Origin: Gammaproteobacteria bacterium
GTDB taxonomy: Bacteria; Pseudomonadota; Gammaproteobacteria; Burkholderiales; Rhodocyclaceae
Direction of reading: 5' to 3'
Assembly (NCBI GenBank): GCA_018824085.1
Contig: JAHJHI010000009.1
Location: 124,001 to 188,000 of the forward strand
Length of the DNA: 64,000 nucleotides
Below, one piece after another: positions 35,162-43,646 of this stretch. The first letter of the stretch is position 1; every line of letters begins with the position of its first letter. The position numbers and the translations under genes were made by a program. The notes under the pieces were generated by a model. It was given only the letters and a program-made list of their open reading frames with translations, was not told the origin of the DNA and searched no databases.

Positions 35162-37030
35162 ATGAACAAGATATGCGGCTGGCTTGATGGCGCACGACCC
35201 GCGGCACCGCGGGTGGAGGACGTGGCGTCCGGGCTGGCGCTGATGGCGCAGCGCCTAGGCGGCCTGTCCGGTTCGACCGTGCAGACCCGCCTCGGCGCGG
35301 GCGCCGCGGTGGCGGTGCGTGCCACGCCCGGCGCCACCGAAGTCTGCAAGGACGGCGCCTTGCTGCTGGCGCTGGCCGGCGAGCCCGAGTGGTCCGACGA
35401 CGCACTGCGCACGCGCGCCGCGCACACCGGCATGGCGCAGTCGGTGCTGCACGCCTGGCGCGAACGCGGCCCCGCCATGCTGGGCGCGCTGCAGGGATTG
35501 TTCTCGCTCGCCCTGCTCGACGGCGACAAGGGCGAGGCACTGCTCGCGATCGACCGCGCCGGCACGCAGGAGCTGTGCTACGCGCTGCGCGGCACGACGC
35601 TGGTGTTCGCCGCCAACGCCGACGCCGTCACGGCGCACCCGGCCGTGCGCCCGGACGTTGATCCGCAGGCCATCTACGACTACCTGTACAGCCACATGGT
35701 GCCGGCGCCGGCCACCATCTACCGCGACGTGTTCAAGCTGCTGCCCGCGCAGTACGTGCATGTGCGCGACGGCACCGCGCGCAGCGGTTTCTACTGGGCC
35801 ATGCCCTACGTCGACAACGGCCCGGACGACTACGCGCGCTACGCCGCCGAGTTCCGGGAACTGCTGGACGATTCGGTGCGCAACGCCACCACCTCGCAGC
35901 AGGTCGGCGCCTTCCTGAGCGGCGGCACCGACAGTTCCACCGTGGCCGGCGTGATGGCGAAGCTGTCGGGCCACGGTCCGGACACCTATTCGATCGGCTT
36001 CGACGCCGACGGCTTCGACGAGATGGAATTCGCGCGCATCGCGGCCAGCCACTTCGGCTGCCGCCCGCACGAGTACTACGTCACTCCGGCCGACGTCGCA
36101 CAGGCCATACCGAAGATCGCCGCCGCCTATGACGAGCCTTTCGGCAATGCGTCGGCGGTGCCGACCTACTTCTGCGCGCGCATGGCGCGCGCAGACGGAC
36201 GCACGCTGATACTCGCCGGCGACGGCGGCGACGAAATCTTTGGCGGCAACGTGCGCTATGCGGATCAGGCGGTATTCGAACGCTACGGCGCGTTGCCCTC
36301 TCCGTTGCGCGGCGTGCTCGGCGGCGTGTTCGGGCACCTGCCTGACGCGCTGGCCGTCGGCGTGCTGCGGCGCGCGCGCAACTACGTGCAGCGCGCGCGC
36401 ATCCCGCTGCCCGACCGCATGGAAGTGTTCAACCACGTCGAGCGCGAAGGTGCGGACCGCATCCTGCCCGCAGGCCTGCTGCGCACCATCAACCCGGACC
36501 GCCCGTGCGCATTCGCGCGCGAGGTGTATGGCCGCACGGATTCGCAGGCGATGGTCAATCGCATGATGCATCTCGACCTCAAGCAGACACTGGCCGACAG
36601 CGACCTGCGCAAGGTGTCCCGCATGTGCGAACTGGCCGACATCGACGTGCATTACCCGCTGCTCGACACCCGGCTCATGGAGTTTTCGGCCCGCCTGCCG
36701 GCCGACTACAAGGTGCGCAACGGCCAGTTGCGCTGGTTCTTCAAGGACGCGCTGAAGGACTTCCTGCCGCAGGCCACGATCACCAAGTCCAAGCACGGCT
36801 TCGGCCTGCCCTTCGGCCTGTGGATGCAGCAGGACCCGCAGCTTGGCCGCGTCGCCGAACAGTCGCTGGACGCACTGGCGCAGCGCGGCGTCGTGCAGCC
36901 GGCTTTCGTGCAGCATCTGCTGGCGCGCCACCGCAGCGAGCACGCGTCTTACTACGGCGTGATGATCTGGGTGCTGATGATGCTGGAGCAGTGGCTCCAG
37001 GCGCACCCGCACGCCCGACTGGACACCTGA
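35162..37030 (+). CDS. Asparagine-synthase-like enzyme with degenerate glutaminase (copy 2)
   Basis: A 622-residue asparagine synthase homologue. The synthetase domain looks functional: SGGTDSSTV (SGGTDS at 253-258), LAGDGGDEIFGG and HYPLLDTRLMEF. The N-terminal domain begins MNKICGW, with the expected Cys at position 5 rather than 2, and shows no NGEIYN or RSDTE motif, so the Ntn glutaminase is probably dead. The ATG at 35162 has AAGGAAAGG upstream and no alternative start would expose the Cys. Two glycosyltransferases flank it. It could amidate a uronic acid or link an amino acid to the polymer using ammonia or an amine. Similar genes are needed for floc formation in related bacteria, as I recall. 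Confidence 0.9.
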   Translation: MNKICGWLDGARPAAPRVEDVASGLALMAQRLGGLSGSTVQTRLGAGAAVAVRATPGATEVCKDGALLLALAGEPEWSDDALRTRAAHTGMAQSVLHAWRERGPAMLGALQGLFSLALLDGDKGEALLAIDRAGTQELCYALRGTTLVFAANADAVTAHPAVRPDVDPQAIYDYLYSHMVPAPATIYRDVFKLLPAQYVHVRDGTARSGFYWAMPYVDNGPDDYARYAAEFRELLDDSVRNATTSQQVGAFLSGGTDSSTVAGVMAKLSGHGPDTYSIGFDADGFDEMEFARIAASHFGCRPHEYYVTPADVAQAIPKIAAAYDEPFGNASAVPTYFCARMARADGRTLILAGDGGDEIFGGNVRYADQAVFERYGALPSPLRGVLGGVFGHLPDALAVGVLRRARNYVQRARIPLPDRMEVFNHVEREGADRILPAGLLRTINPDRPCAFAREVYGRTDSQAMVNRMMHLDLKQTLADSDLRKVSRMCELADIDVHYPLLDTRLMEFSARLPADYKVRNGQLRWFFKDALKDFLPQATITKSKHGFGLPFGLWMQQDPQLGRVAEQSLDALAQRGVVQPAFVQHLLARHRSEHASYYGVMIWVLMMLEQWLQAHPHARLDT

Positions 37031-37034
37031 CGCC

Positions 37035-38210
37035 ATGAACGCAAACAGCAAGCCCGATGGCCGCTACCTGGTCATCACCGAACTGTTCCAGCCGACCAAG
37101 GGCGGTACCGCCGTCTGGTTCGACGAGGTGTATCGCCGCATGGGCGGCGCCGGCACGCACATCCTGACGGCCGACGTCGCGGGAGCCGCCGAACACGACC
37201 GCGACAGCCCGAACACCATCCACCGGCTCGGTCTGAAGCGCTATTCATGGATGCGACCGGAATCGCTGCCGGTGTACGCGGAGTTCTTCTTCAAGACGCT
37301 GTCCGTGGGCTGGCGCAATCCGGTGACGCAGATCCACGCCGGACGCGTGTTGCCGGAAGGCCTGGTCGCGGTGCGCGCCGGCAAGCTGCTGCGCCTGCCT
37401 GTCGTCATCTACGCGCACGGCGAGGAAATCACGACCTGGCGCCATCCACGCCGCGTGAAAGCCATGACCGAAGCCTACTGCGCGGCGCAGCTGGTCATCG
37501 CCAACAGCGACTTCACGCGCGGCCTGCTGCTCGACATGGGCGTGCGCCCGGAGCGCGTCGTCATCATCAATCCGGGTGTCGACACCGAACGCTTCCGCCC
37601 CGGCCTGGACGGTTCGGCGCTGCGCGCCTCCCTCGGCCTGTCACCGCAGGCGAAGCTGGTGCTGTCGGTCGGCCGGCTGTCGCGGCGCAAGGGCTTCGAC
37701 TACGTGATGCAGGCGCTGCCCGAACTGGTGCGGCGCGGACTGGACGTGCATCACGCCGTCATCGGCAAGGGCGAAGATCTGGACTATCTGACGCAGATAC
37801 GCGCCGCATCGCCGATGCCGGAGCGCATCCATCTGCTGGGCGGCGTCAGCGCCGACGACCTGCCGCTGTGGTATGCGGCAAGCGACCTGTTCGCGATGCC
37901 CAACCGCGACATCGGTGCCGACACCGAAGGCTTCGGCATGGTCTATATCGAGGCGGCCGCCTGCGGCCGCGCATCGCTTGCCGGGCAGGCCGGCGGCACC
38001 GGTTCCGCCGTGCTCGACGGTGACACCGGGCTGCGTTGCGACGGCAATTCCGCGCAGGCAGTCACCGATGCGCTGTTCCGGCTGCTCGACCCGGTATCCG
38101 GTGTCGCCGGCGACTGCGCGCGCCGCGCCGAAGCCCGCGCACACCGGGACTTCGCCTGGTCGGCCGTCGCCCGGCGCACGCTGGAAGTGTGCGACACGCT
38201 GCGCCGCTGA
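37035..38210 (+). CDS. Family 4 glycosyltransferase
   Basis: A 391-residue GT-B enzyme. The N-terminal acceptor domain has LVITELFQPTKGGTAVWFDE, the middle IYAHGEEITTW, and the donor domain NPGVDTERFRPG, SVGRLSRRKGFDYV and TEGFGMVYIEAAACGR. It lies 4 bp after the asparagine-synthase-like gene. Motifs match the WcaL/PimB-like group of mannosyl or glucosyl transferases, though the donor is uncertain. Confidence 0.9.
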   Translation: MNANSKPDGRYLVITELFQPTKGGTAVWFDEVYRRMGGAGTHILTADVAGAAEHDRDSPNTIHRLGLKRYSWMRPESLPVYAEFFFKTLSVGWRNPVTQIHAGRVLPEGLVAVRAGKLLRLPVVIYAHGEEITTWRHPRRVKAMTEAYCAAQLVIANSDFTRGLLLDMGVRPERVVIINPGVDTERFRPGLDGSALRASLGLSPQAKLVLSVGRLSRRKGFDYVMQALPELVRRGLDVHHAVIGKGEDLDYLTQIRAASPMPERIHLLGGVSADDLPLWYAASDLFAMPNRDIGADTEGFGMVYIEAAACGRASLAGQAGGTGSAVLDGDTGLRCDGNSAQAVTDALFRLLDPVSGVAGDCARRAEARAHRDFAWSAVARRTLEVCDTLRR

Positions 38211-38256
38211 CGGCGCAGCGCTCCCCCGTCACCGATCCTCTCCGGGCGGACCTGCA

Positions 38257-38841
38257 ATGGGAATCTGCTTCCTGTCATACACCGTCAGCGACGGGAATCT
38301 GTCGGAAATCCTGGCAGATCCCGCGCTGGTCTGGCGCGTCGTCGAGCCGGATGACGACACCGCGTACCTGCATGAAGCCGGTATCGGCCGGCCACAGTCG
38401 CTGCTGTCGAAACTCTTCGGCAAGCCGCGACCCGTGCCGCCCGTGCGCACGCTTGCGTTCAGCGAACATGAACTGCGGGTGCTGGATCTCGACAAGTCGT
38501 GGGACGGGTTGCGCGCCTGCCTGAAGGCCTGCGCCCCGCAGGCACCGGATTTCTTCGAAGGAGAAGGCCCGGTCGGAACCGTGGACATCGGTTACGGCCC
38601 CGGTCTCTACATCCGCAGCGACCACCTTGCCCGCATTGCCGGATCACTCCTCGCCGTCAGCGAGGCGCAGCTGCTCGACGCCTTGCGGACGACGGATTTC
38701 ACCGGCACCTATCTCGGAGATCTGTGGGCACGCAGCGACGACGACTGCCGCGACTACCTCCTCCACAACTTCCGCGACCTTCAGGCCTTCCTGCGCCATG
38801 CGGCCAGGCATTCGCTCGGCGCCGTACTGCGGTTTACCTGA
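38257..38841 (+). CDS. DUF1877 (YfbM-like) family protein
   Basis: A 194-residue cytosolic protein. The opening MGICFLSYTVSD, the Leu-rich LRVLDLDKSWDGL and later IGYGPGLYIRSDHL and FRDLQAFLRHAA fit the DUF1877/YfbM family, whose function is unknown. It starts at 38257 (ATG, GGCGGA upstream), 46 bp after the last glycosyltransferase, and closes the plus-strand block. It has no obvious EPS role and may be a chromosomal or horizontally acquired passenger. A strong hairpin follows its stop. Confidence 0.75.
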   Translation: MGICFLSYTVSDGNLSEILADPALVWRVVEPDDDTAYLHEAGIGRPQSLLSKLFGKPRPVPPVRTLAFSEHELRVLDLDKSWDGLRACLKACAPQAPDFFEGEGPVGTVDIGYGPGLYIRSDHLARIAGSLLAVSEAQLLDALRTTDFTGTYLGDLWARSDDDCRDYLLHNFRDLQAFLRHAARHSLGAVLRFT

Positions 38842-38862
38842 CCGTCCCCGGGGGCGGTCAGG
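38837..38862. terminator. Bidirectional hairpin at a convergent gene junction
   Basis: A 26-base near-perfect inverted repeat (CCTGACCGTCCCC against GGGGGCGGTCAGG, one G-T pair) overlaps the DUF1877 stop and lies 9 bp from the stop of the convergent polymerase gene. It would fold in RNA from either strand. T-runs are short, so it may act as a pausing or Rho-assisted terminator that keeps the two operons from reading into each other. Confidence 0.55.
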
Positions 38863-38871
38863 TCCCGCCCT

Positions 38872-40209
38872 TCATTTGCGGATACCCACCTTGCTCAGCA
38901 AGTCCTTCAGCGGCACGCGTCCGCCCGCAAAGAATCCGGCCGGCCGGGCCTTCGCCCACTCCTCGTCCGGCTGCCCGGCGAGACGCCGCTTGACCAGCCA
39001 TGTCGAGGCCACGACCGCGACGATGATGGTGTAGTAGTAGTCGAAATACGCCAGACCCAGAAACAGGCCGGCCGTGGCGTACGCGATGAGGCTCACCTGC
39101 AGCATGCGCATCATGTCGGCCACCCACGCAATGTCCGCCATGTGGCGCGCGCGACGCGCGGTCCACCCCGCACTCAGCCAGGTCGACACGCCGAGCAGCA
39201 CGAAGAGCGTCAGGCCGATGAAGCCATGCTCGCCGAGCACCTCGAAGATGACGCTGTGCACGTCGCGCACATTGGTCGGGTCCGGCGCATACATCGCGAA
39301 CGTTGCCTTGTGCCAGCACTCGAAACCGCCGCCCAGCAGGCGGTCGTTGGCGAGGTTCCAGCTGGTCCACCAGGCGTTCACGCGCCCCTGGGCGGACTTG
39401 TCCTCCTCGTGCGTCTCGATCGTGCCCATGCGGTCATACCAGGATTGCGGCATGAAATTGGCGATGGCGAAGCCGGTCACGCCGAACATGATGGCCGTCA
39501 TGATCTTGTTGCGGCTGTTGATCCACACGAAGACCGCCATCGCTCCCATGCCGAGCAACGCGCCGCGCGACTGCGTGCCGATGGCGGCGAACGCGGTCAG
39601 CACGACCCACAGCGTCATGAAGCCCTTGAGCAGCGGGTTGGCCACGCGCGAGCGCATGAAGTAGAGCAGCGGCACCGTCATCGCGAGCGCCAGCCCGATC
39701 TCGTTGTTGCCGCCGATGAAGGTGCCGGGCGGCCCCTGCACGCGGAACACGCCGCCGCGCAGGATGGTGAAAATGCCGCCCTTGAAGCCATAGAACCCGA
39801 TCGATGCGCCGGCCACCCAGACCAGCGCCTCGATGCGGTCGAAACTGCGCATGACCATGAGTGCAACGAAGATCATCAGCTGGATCTTCAGCACCTTGTC
39901 CAGCTGCACCTGCGCCAGCGGCGGATACATCGCGAATATCGTCGTGATGCACATCAGGATGACGAACATCAGCAGCAGCACGGACTCGCGCGTCCAGATG
40001 ACCTTCTTGATCTCCTTCGAGAACAGCAGCGCCACCAGCGTCGTGAGCGCCACGATCATCGCGAACGGGAAGCTCAGCGAAAAGCCGTAGGCCAGCCGGT
40101 GCGGATTCATCAGGCCCAGCCACGTGTAGACGAGGATGCCGACCCACGGCCAGCGCAGGATGAAGGGCAGGCAGCTGAATACGGCGATGGTGACGGCGAT
40201 GTCACGCAT
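38872..40209 (-). CDS. Putative O-antigen polymerase/O-glycosylation ligase, XrtA-associated (TIGR03097-like)
   Basis: A 445-residue multi-spanning membrane protein with about 10-12 hydrophobic segments. It opens MRDIAVTIAVFSCLPFILRW and has WLGLMNPHRLAYGF, GPPGTFIGGNNEIGLALAM, IGTQSRGALLG and FECWHKATFAM, features of the Wzy/WaaL superfamily subset found next to exosortase A. It probably either polymerises EPS repeat units (Wzy role) or transfers chains to a protein acceptor processed by XrtA. Only this protein in the window is a polymerase candidate. Ribosome binding site GGAG nine bases before the ATG. Confidence 0.88.
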   Translation of the reverse strand: MRDIAVTIAVFSCLPFILRWPWVGILVYTWLGLMNPHRLAYGFSLSFPFAMIVALTTLVALLFSKEIKKVIWTRESVLLLMFVILMCITTIFAMYPPLAQVQLDKVLKIQLMIFVALMVMRSFDRIEALVWVAGASIGFYGFKGGIFTILRGGVFRVQGPPGTFIGGNNEIGLALAMTVPLLYFMRSRVANPLLKGFMTLWVVLTAFAAIGTQSRGALLGMGAMAVFVWINSRNKIMTAIMFGVTGFAIANFMPQSWYDRMGTIETHEEDKSAQGRVNAWWTSWNLANDRLLGGGFECWHKATFAMYAPDPTNVRDVHSVIFEVLGEHGFIGLTLFVLLGVSTWLSAGWTARRARHMADIAWVADMMRMLQVSLIAYATAGLFLGLAYFDYYYTIIVAVVASTWLVKRRLAGQPDEEWAKARPAGFFAGGRVPLKDLLSKVGIRK

Positions 40210-40224
40210 GGGGCTTCGCTCCGT

Positions 40225-41586
40225 TCATGGCGTGACCCGGCTGACGACGTAGCGGAACTTGCCCGAGCCCTCGGCCGGGATCACGGCGACGTGCTCGACG
40301 ACGATGTCGACGTCACGCCCCAGGCGCGCACGCATGCCTTCGCGGATGTGCGCGTCGCCGTCGGCCGGATAGGCGGCCTCGCAGACGACGCGCACGCGGG
40401 TCAGGCCGATGCTCTCCTGCTCGATGCGGAAGGCCGCCACGCCGGGCATGTCGCGCACGATGTAGACCAGCGCGAGGCCGTGCATCACGGTGCCGTCGGC
40501 GGCGACGATGAAGTCGGTGCTGCGTCCCTGCACCTCGCGCAGCACCGGCAGCGTGCGGCCGCAGGCGCACGGCGTGTCGTCCGGCGCGGCCAGCACGCCG
40601 ATGTCGCCGGTGCGGTAGCGCACGAAGGGATAGTCGCGCGTGGCCAGATGCGTGACGACGATCTCGCCCGATTCGCCGGGCGGCAGCACGCGACCGTCGC
40701 GGTCGACGATCTCGATCACGATGTCCTCGGCCGTGATGTGCAGCGAGCCGGACGGGCACTGGTGCGCGATGAAACCGGCGTCGCGGCCGCCGTAGCCGTT
40801 GGCCACCGGCGCACCGAACACCTCCTCGATCAGCGCGCGCTGGTGGTCGTACAGGCGCTCCGACGTGACGAATACGACCTTGACGCCGATGTCGTCCAGC
40901 CGGCGTCCGGTGCGGCGCGCGAATGCCGCGATGTGGGCGAACGCGGACGGATAGCCGAACAGCATGCGCGGCGAAGCGCGGCGCATGTGCTCGATGAAGG
41001 CGGCCACCTTCGCGTCCGACATTTCGAACGCCGGCAGCAGGCTGGTGCGCATCAGCGCGTCGCGCAGCTGGCGCACCCGGTCCTGCGTGCCCAGTTCGAT
41101 CGGGCTGCCCCACAGCACCACCTCCGGGTCGCCGATATCGACGCCCCACCAGCGCGTGGCGCGCCACTTGGCCGCGACGTCACGGCTCACCCGCTCCAGG
41201 CCGATGTAGAAGATGAGCGGCACGCCGCTGGAGCCGCCGGTATTGAAGCGCGCCAGGCCGCGTGCGTCGTCCGCGCGCAGCGCGTCGCTGTGCGCGCGTA
41301 TGGCCGGCTTGTCGAGGAAGGGCAGTTGCTGCAGGTCGTCGATCGCGGTGACTGCGGCCGGATCGAATCCGGTGCGCGCGAACAGTTCCCGGTAGTAGGG
41401 CACGTGCGCGCCGGCGTGCATGAGCAACGCGCGCAGGCGCGCCACCCGCAACTGCTCCAGCCGCTCGCGCGGCCACCACTGCGACGCTTCCAGCGCACGC
41501 CGATCGGCGACCGTGGTGTGCTTCTTCAGCTTCTCCTGCAGCGGGAAGATGAATCGTGAAACGAGGAGGGTGCGAAGGTCAGCCAT
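40225..41586 (-). CDS. CapK/phenylacetate-CoA-ligase-like adenylating enzyme
   Basis: A 453-residue member of the phenylacetate-CoA ligase/CapK branch of adenylate-forming enzymes. It has FNTGGSSGVPL (phosphate loop), NGYGGRDAGFIAHQC, RYRTGDIG and a C-terminal SGKFRYVVS, where the Lys is catalytic. Such genes occur in capsule clusters, and an acyl substituent activator is likely. The ATG at 41586 was chosen over a TTG 21 bp upstream. It overlaps the upstream sulfotransferase gene by exactly 8 bases. It could work with the ACP at 10656, but nothing shows this directly. Confidence 0.85.
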   Translation of the reverse strand: MADLRTLLVSRFIFPLQEKLKKHTTVADRRALEASQWWPRERLEQLRVARLRALLMHAGAHVPYYRELFARTGFDPAAVTAIDDLQQLPFLDKPAIRAHSDALRADDARGLARFNTGGSSGVPLIFYIGLERVSRDVAAKWRATRWWGVDIGDPEVVLWGSPIELGTQDRVRQLRDALMRTSLLPAFEMSDAKVAAFIEHMRRASPRMLFGYPSAFAHIAAFARRTGRRLDDIGVKVVFVTSERLYDHQRALIEEVFGAPVANGYGGRDAGFIAHQCPSGSLHITAEDIVIEIVDRDGRVLPPGESGEIVVTHLATRDYPFVRYRTGDIGVLAAPDDTPCACGRTLPVLREVQGRSTDFIVAADGTVMHGLALVYIVRDMPGVAAFRIEQESIGLTRVRVVCEAAYPADGDAHIREGMRARLGRDVDIVVEHVAVIPAEGSGKFRYVVSRVTP

Positions 41587-42409
41587 GCGCGTCACGCACT
41601 CCGGCAAAGCGCTGCATCAGGCCGGCGCACAGCTGCGCAACGTCGTCCGATACCGGCGGCGGCGTCTTCTTGCTGATCGAGCTGGCGAACACCTTGCGTG
41701 TGATGAAGGGCGAGAACGGCAGGCCGAGAAAGTCGAACACGCGTTCGCACTCGTTGGCCGGATCCGTCACCAGCGCCTCGTAGGACAGCAGCCGGATGCG
41801 CGCGTCGCGCTCCAGCGCCATCTCGAAGAACAGCCGGTTGCGGAAGTACCAGATCAGCGCCGCGGCGCTCGCTTCGTTCATGTCGGGGTGCCACAGTTCG
41901 CGCACGATGCGCTTCGTGTCGTCCGACATGCCGCCGGCGAACCACTCGCTGCCCGCCTTGCCCTTCGCCACGCGCTCGACCTGCTGCGAGAAGCGTCCGA
42001 AGGACACCAGCGCGGAATTCACCGCGTCGCGATATTCGCGCACGATCCACAGCCCTTTCGACGGCTGGAATTCATCCATCAGCGCCGGCAGGCGTTCGAG
42101 TTCGCACAGGCACTTGATGACGAAATGCGGCGCACGCGAACGCTCGACCAGCCCGCGGATGACCGCCGGTTCGCGCATCAGGTAGTTGTCAAAGGCGCGC
42201 GGATCGCGCTCGTGATAGACGTCGGTCAGCGTGCTGCGCTCGATCAGGTCCATCAGCATGTTGGTGCCGGAGCGCTGCATGCCGGCAACGAACACGTGCC
42301 GGCGCGGCTGCGCCGCGCGCGGCAGGCGGTGGGCCAGCCATTTCCGGGCCAGCAGTGCGCGGTAGGCGATCTGTTCGCCCGCATGCTTCAGCGGTGACAC
42401 TTCAGCCAA
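41579..42409 (-). CDS. Sulfotransferase family protein (copy 2)
   Basis: A 276-residue protein with a sulfotransferase phosphosulfate loop FVAGMQRSGTNML (40-52) and a 3'-phosphate motif WIVREYRDAVNSAL (121-134). No signal peptide is visible. The start is a TTG preceded by AAGGAG; an in-frame GTG at 42400 is an alternative three codons in. It overlaps the upstream glycosyltransferase stop by 8 bases and the downstream ligase start by 8 bases. It shares only the family motifs with the sulfotransferase at 29435. Confidence 0.82.
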   Translation of the reverse strand: MAEVSPLKHAGEQIAYRALLARKWLAHRLPRAAQPRRHVFVAGMQRSGTNMLMDLIERSTLTDVYHERDPRAFDNYLMREPAVIRGLVERSRAPHFVIKCLCELERLPALMDEFQPSKGLWIVREYRDAVNSALVSFGRFSQQVERVAKGKAGSEWFAGGMSDDTKRIVRELWHPDMNEASAAALIWYFRNRLFFEMALERDARIRLLSYEALVTDPANECERVFDFLGLPFSPFITRKVFASSISKKTPPPVSDDVAQLCAGLMQRFAGVRDAHG

Positions 42410-43646
42410 CTCGACTCACTCCTTCTGTCATGCCGGTGGCTTCGCCCCGGCACAGTCGGCGGAAGGCGGCGACCAGCGTCGCCACCCGTCCGTCCCATTC
42501 GTTGTCGCGCGCATAAGCGAGAATGGCGTCGCCGTCCCAGTCGCGCGCCAGTGCATCGGCAAGCGCCGCCTGCAGCGCGGGCGCGTCGCCGAACGGCACG
42601 ACGGCGCCCAGTTCATCACGACACACGACCTCGCGGTTGCCGCCGACGTCCGTGGTCACCACCGGCAGGCGGCAGGCCATCGCTTCAAGAAACACATTGG
42701 CCCAGCCTTCGTTGCGCGTCGCCAGCACGAACACATCGGCCGCGGACAGCGGTTGCTTGAGCGCTTCCGGCGGCATGGTGCCGAGAAAGCGCACGCAATC
42801 CTGCAGGCCGAGCGCCGCCACCTGCTGCTCTAGGCGCGCGCGCCAGTCGCCTTCGGCGCTGGCGCCGCCGACGACGAGCAATACCAGTCCGGGAAACTGC
42901 GCGCGCAGCGCCGGCAACAATTCGATGACGCGGTGAAAGCCCTTGCGCTCGGTCAGGCCGCCGACACTCACCAGCACCTTCGCATCGTCGGCAAGCGACA
43001 GCGCACGGCGTGCATCGGCGCGATCGACCGGGTGGAACTTGCCGGTATCGACGCCATTGCCGACGACCTGCAGCCTGGCGCGATCGACGCCGAGGCCGGC
43101 CGCGATTTCCAGCAGCGAGGCGGACACCGAAAACACGCGGTCGGCGCGCTGCAGCGCGGCGCGCAGGCGCGGCATCAGGCCCGGCGTGCGGGCGTGCCGC
43201 GTTTCGGTGCCGCGCAGCGTGACGGTGAAGGGACACTTCAGCCAGCGCGCGAGCAGGCTGGCTGCGTAGCCGTCCGGGTAGCCGAAATGCGCGTCCAGCA
43301 CGTCGAGCTGGCCGGCGCGCTTCAGGCGCGCCAGCGCCGGGTAGGCGCCGAGCGCGAGCAGCACGCCGTCGAACCGCTTGAACAGGCCGGGGACCGACAG
43401 GAAGCGCGGATGCAGCACCGTGATGCCGTGCTGCGTTTCCACCGCCGGCACGTCCGGCCGGAAATGCGGACGGATCAGCCGCAGCAGCGACTGCAGCGGA
43501 AACCAGGGCACGGGCGCAACCACGGTGAGCGGCAGCTCGCGCGCGACGCGGAACATGCGCTCGCGAATGAACAGGCCGGCCTGTGGCTGTGCGCCGTTCG
43601 GAAACAGCGTCGAAAAAACGACGACCTGCGGCGCGGCCTGCGTCAT
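42402..43646 (-). CDS. Family 4 glycosyltransferase
   Basis: A 414-residue GT-B enzyme starting MTQAAPQVVVFSTLFPNGAQ. The N-terminal domain has DAHFGYPDGYAASLLARWL; the donor domain has VVGNGVDTGKFHPV, SVGGLTERKGFHRVI and ATRNEGWANVFLEAMACRLP. It is coupled by ATGA to the gene upstream. Probably adds a sugar on the cytosolic side during repeat-unit assembly. Confidence 0.9.
   Translation of the reverse strand: MTQAAPQVVVFSTLFPNGAQPQAGLFIRERMFRVARELPLTVVAPVPWFPLQSLLRLIRPHFRPDVPAVETQHGITVLHPRFLSVPGLFKRFDGVLLALGAYPALARLKRAGQLDVLDAHFGYPDGYAASLLARWLKCPFTVTLRGTETRHARTPGLMPRLRAALQRADRVFSVSASLLEIAAGLGVDRARLQVVGNGVDTGKFHPVDRADARRALSLADDAKVLVSVGGLTERKGFHRVIELLPALRAQFPGLVLLVVGGASAEGDWRARLEQQVAALGLQDCVRFLGTMPPEALKQPLSAADVFVLATRNEGWANVFLEAMACRLPVVTTDVGGNREVVCRDELGAVVPFGDAPALQAALADALARDWDGDAILAYARDNEWDGRVATLVAAFRRLCRGEATGMTEGVSRVG

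Noticed and set aside
39142-41559. 800-codon plus-strand frame opposite the polymerase and ligase genes
   Set aside because: Composition is His/Arg/Gln-rich shadow; the minus-strand proteins have clear membrane segments and motifs.
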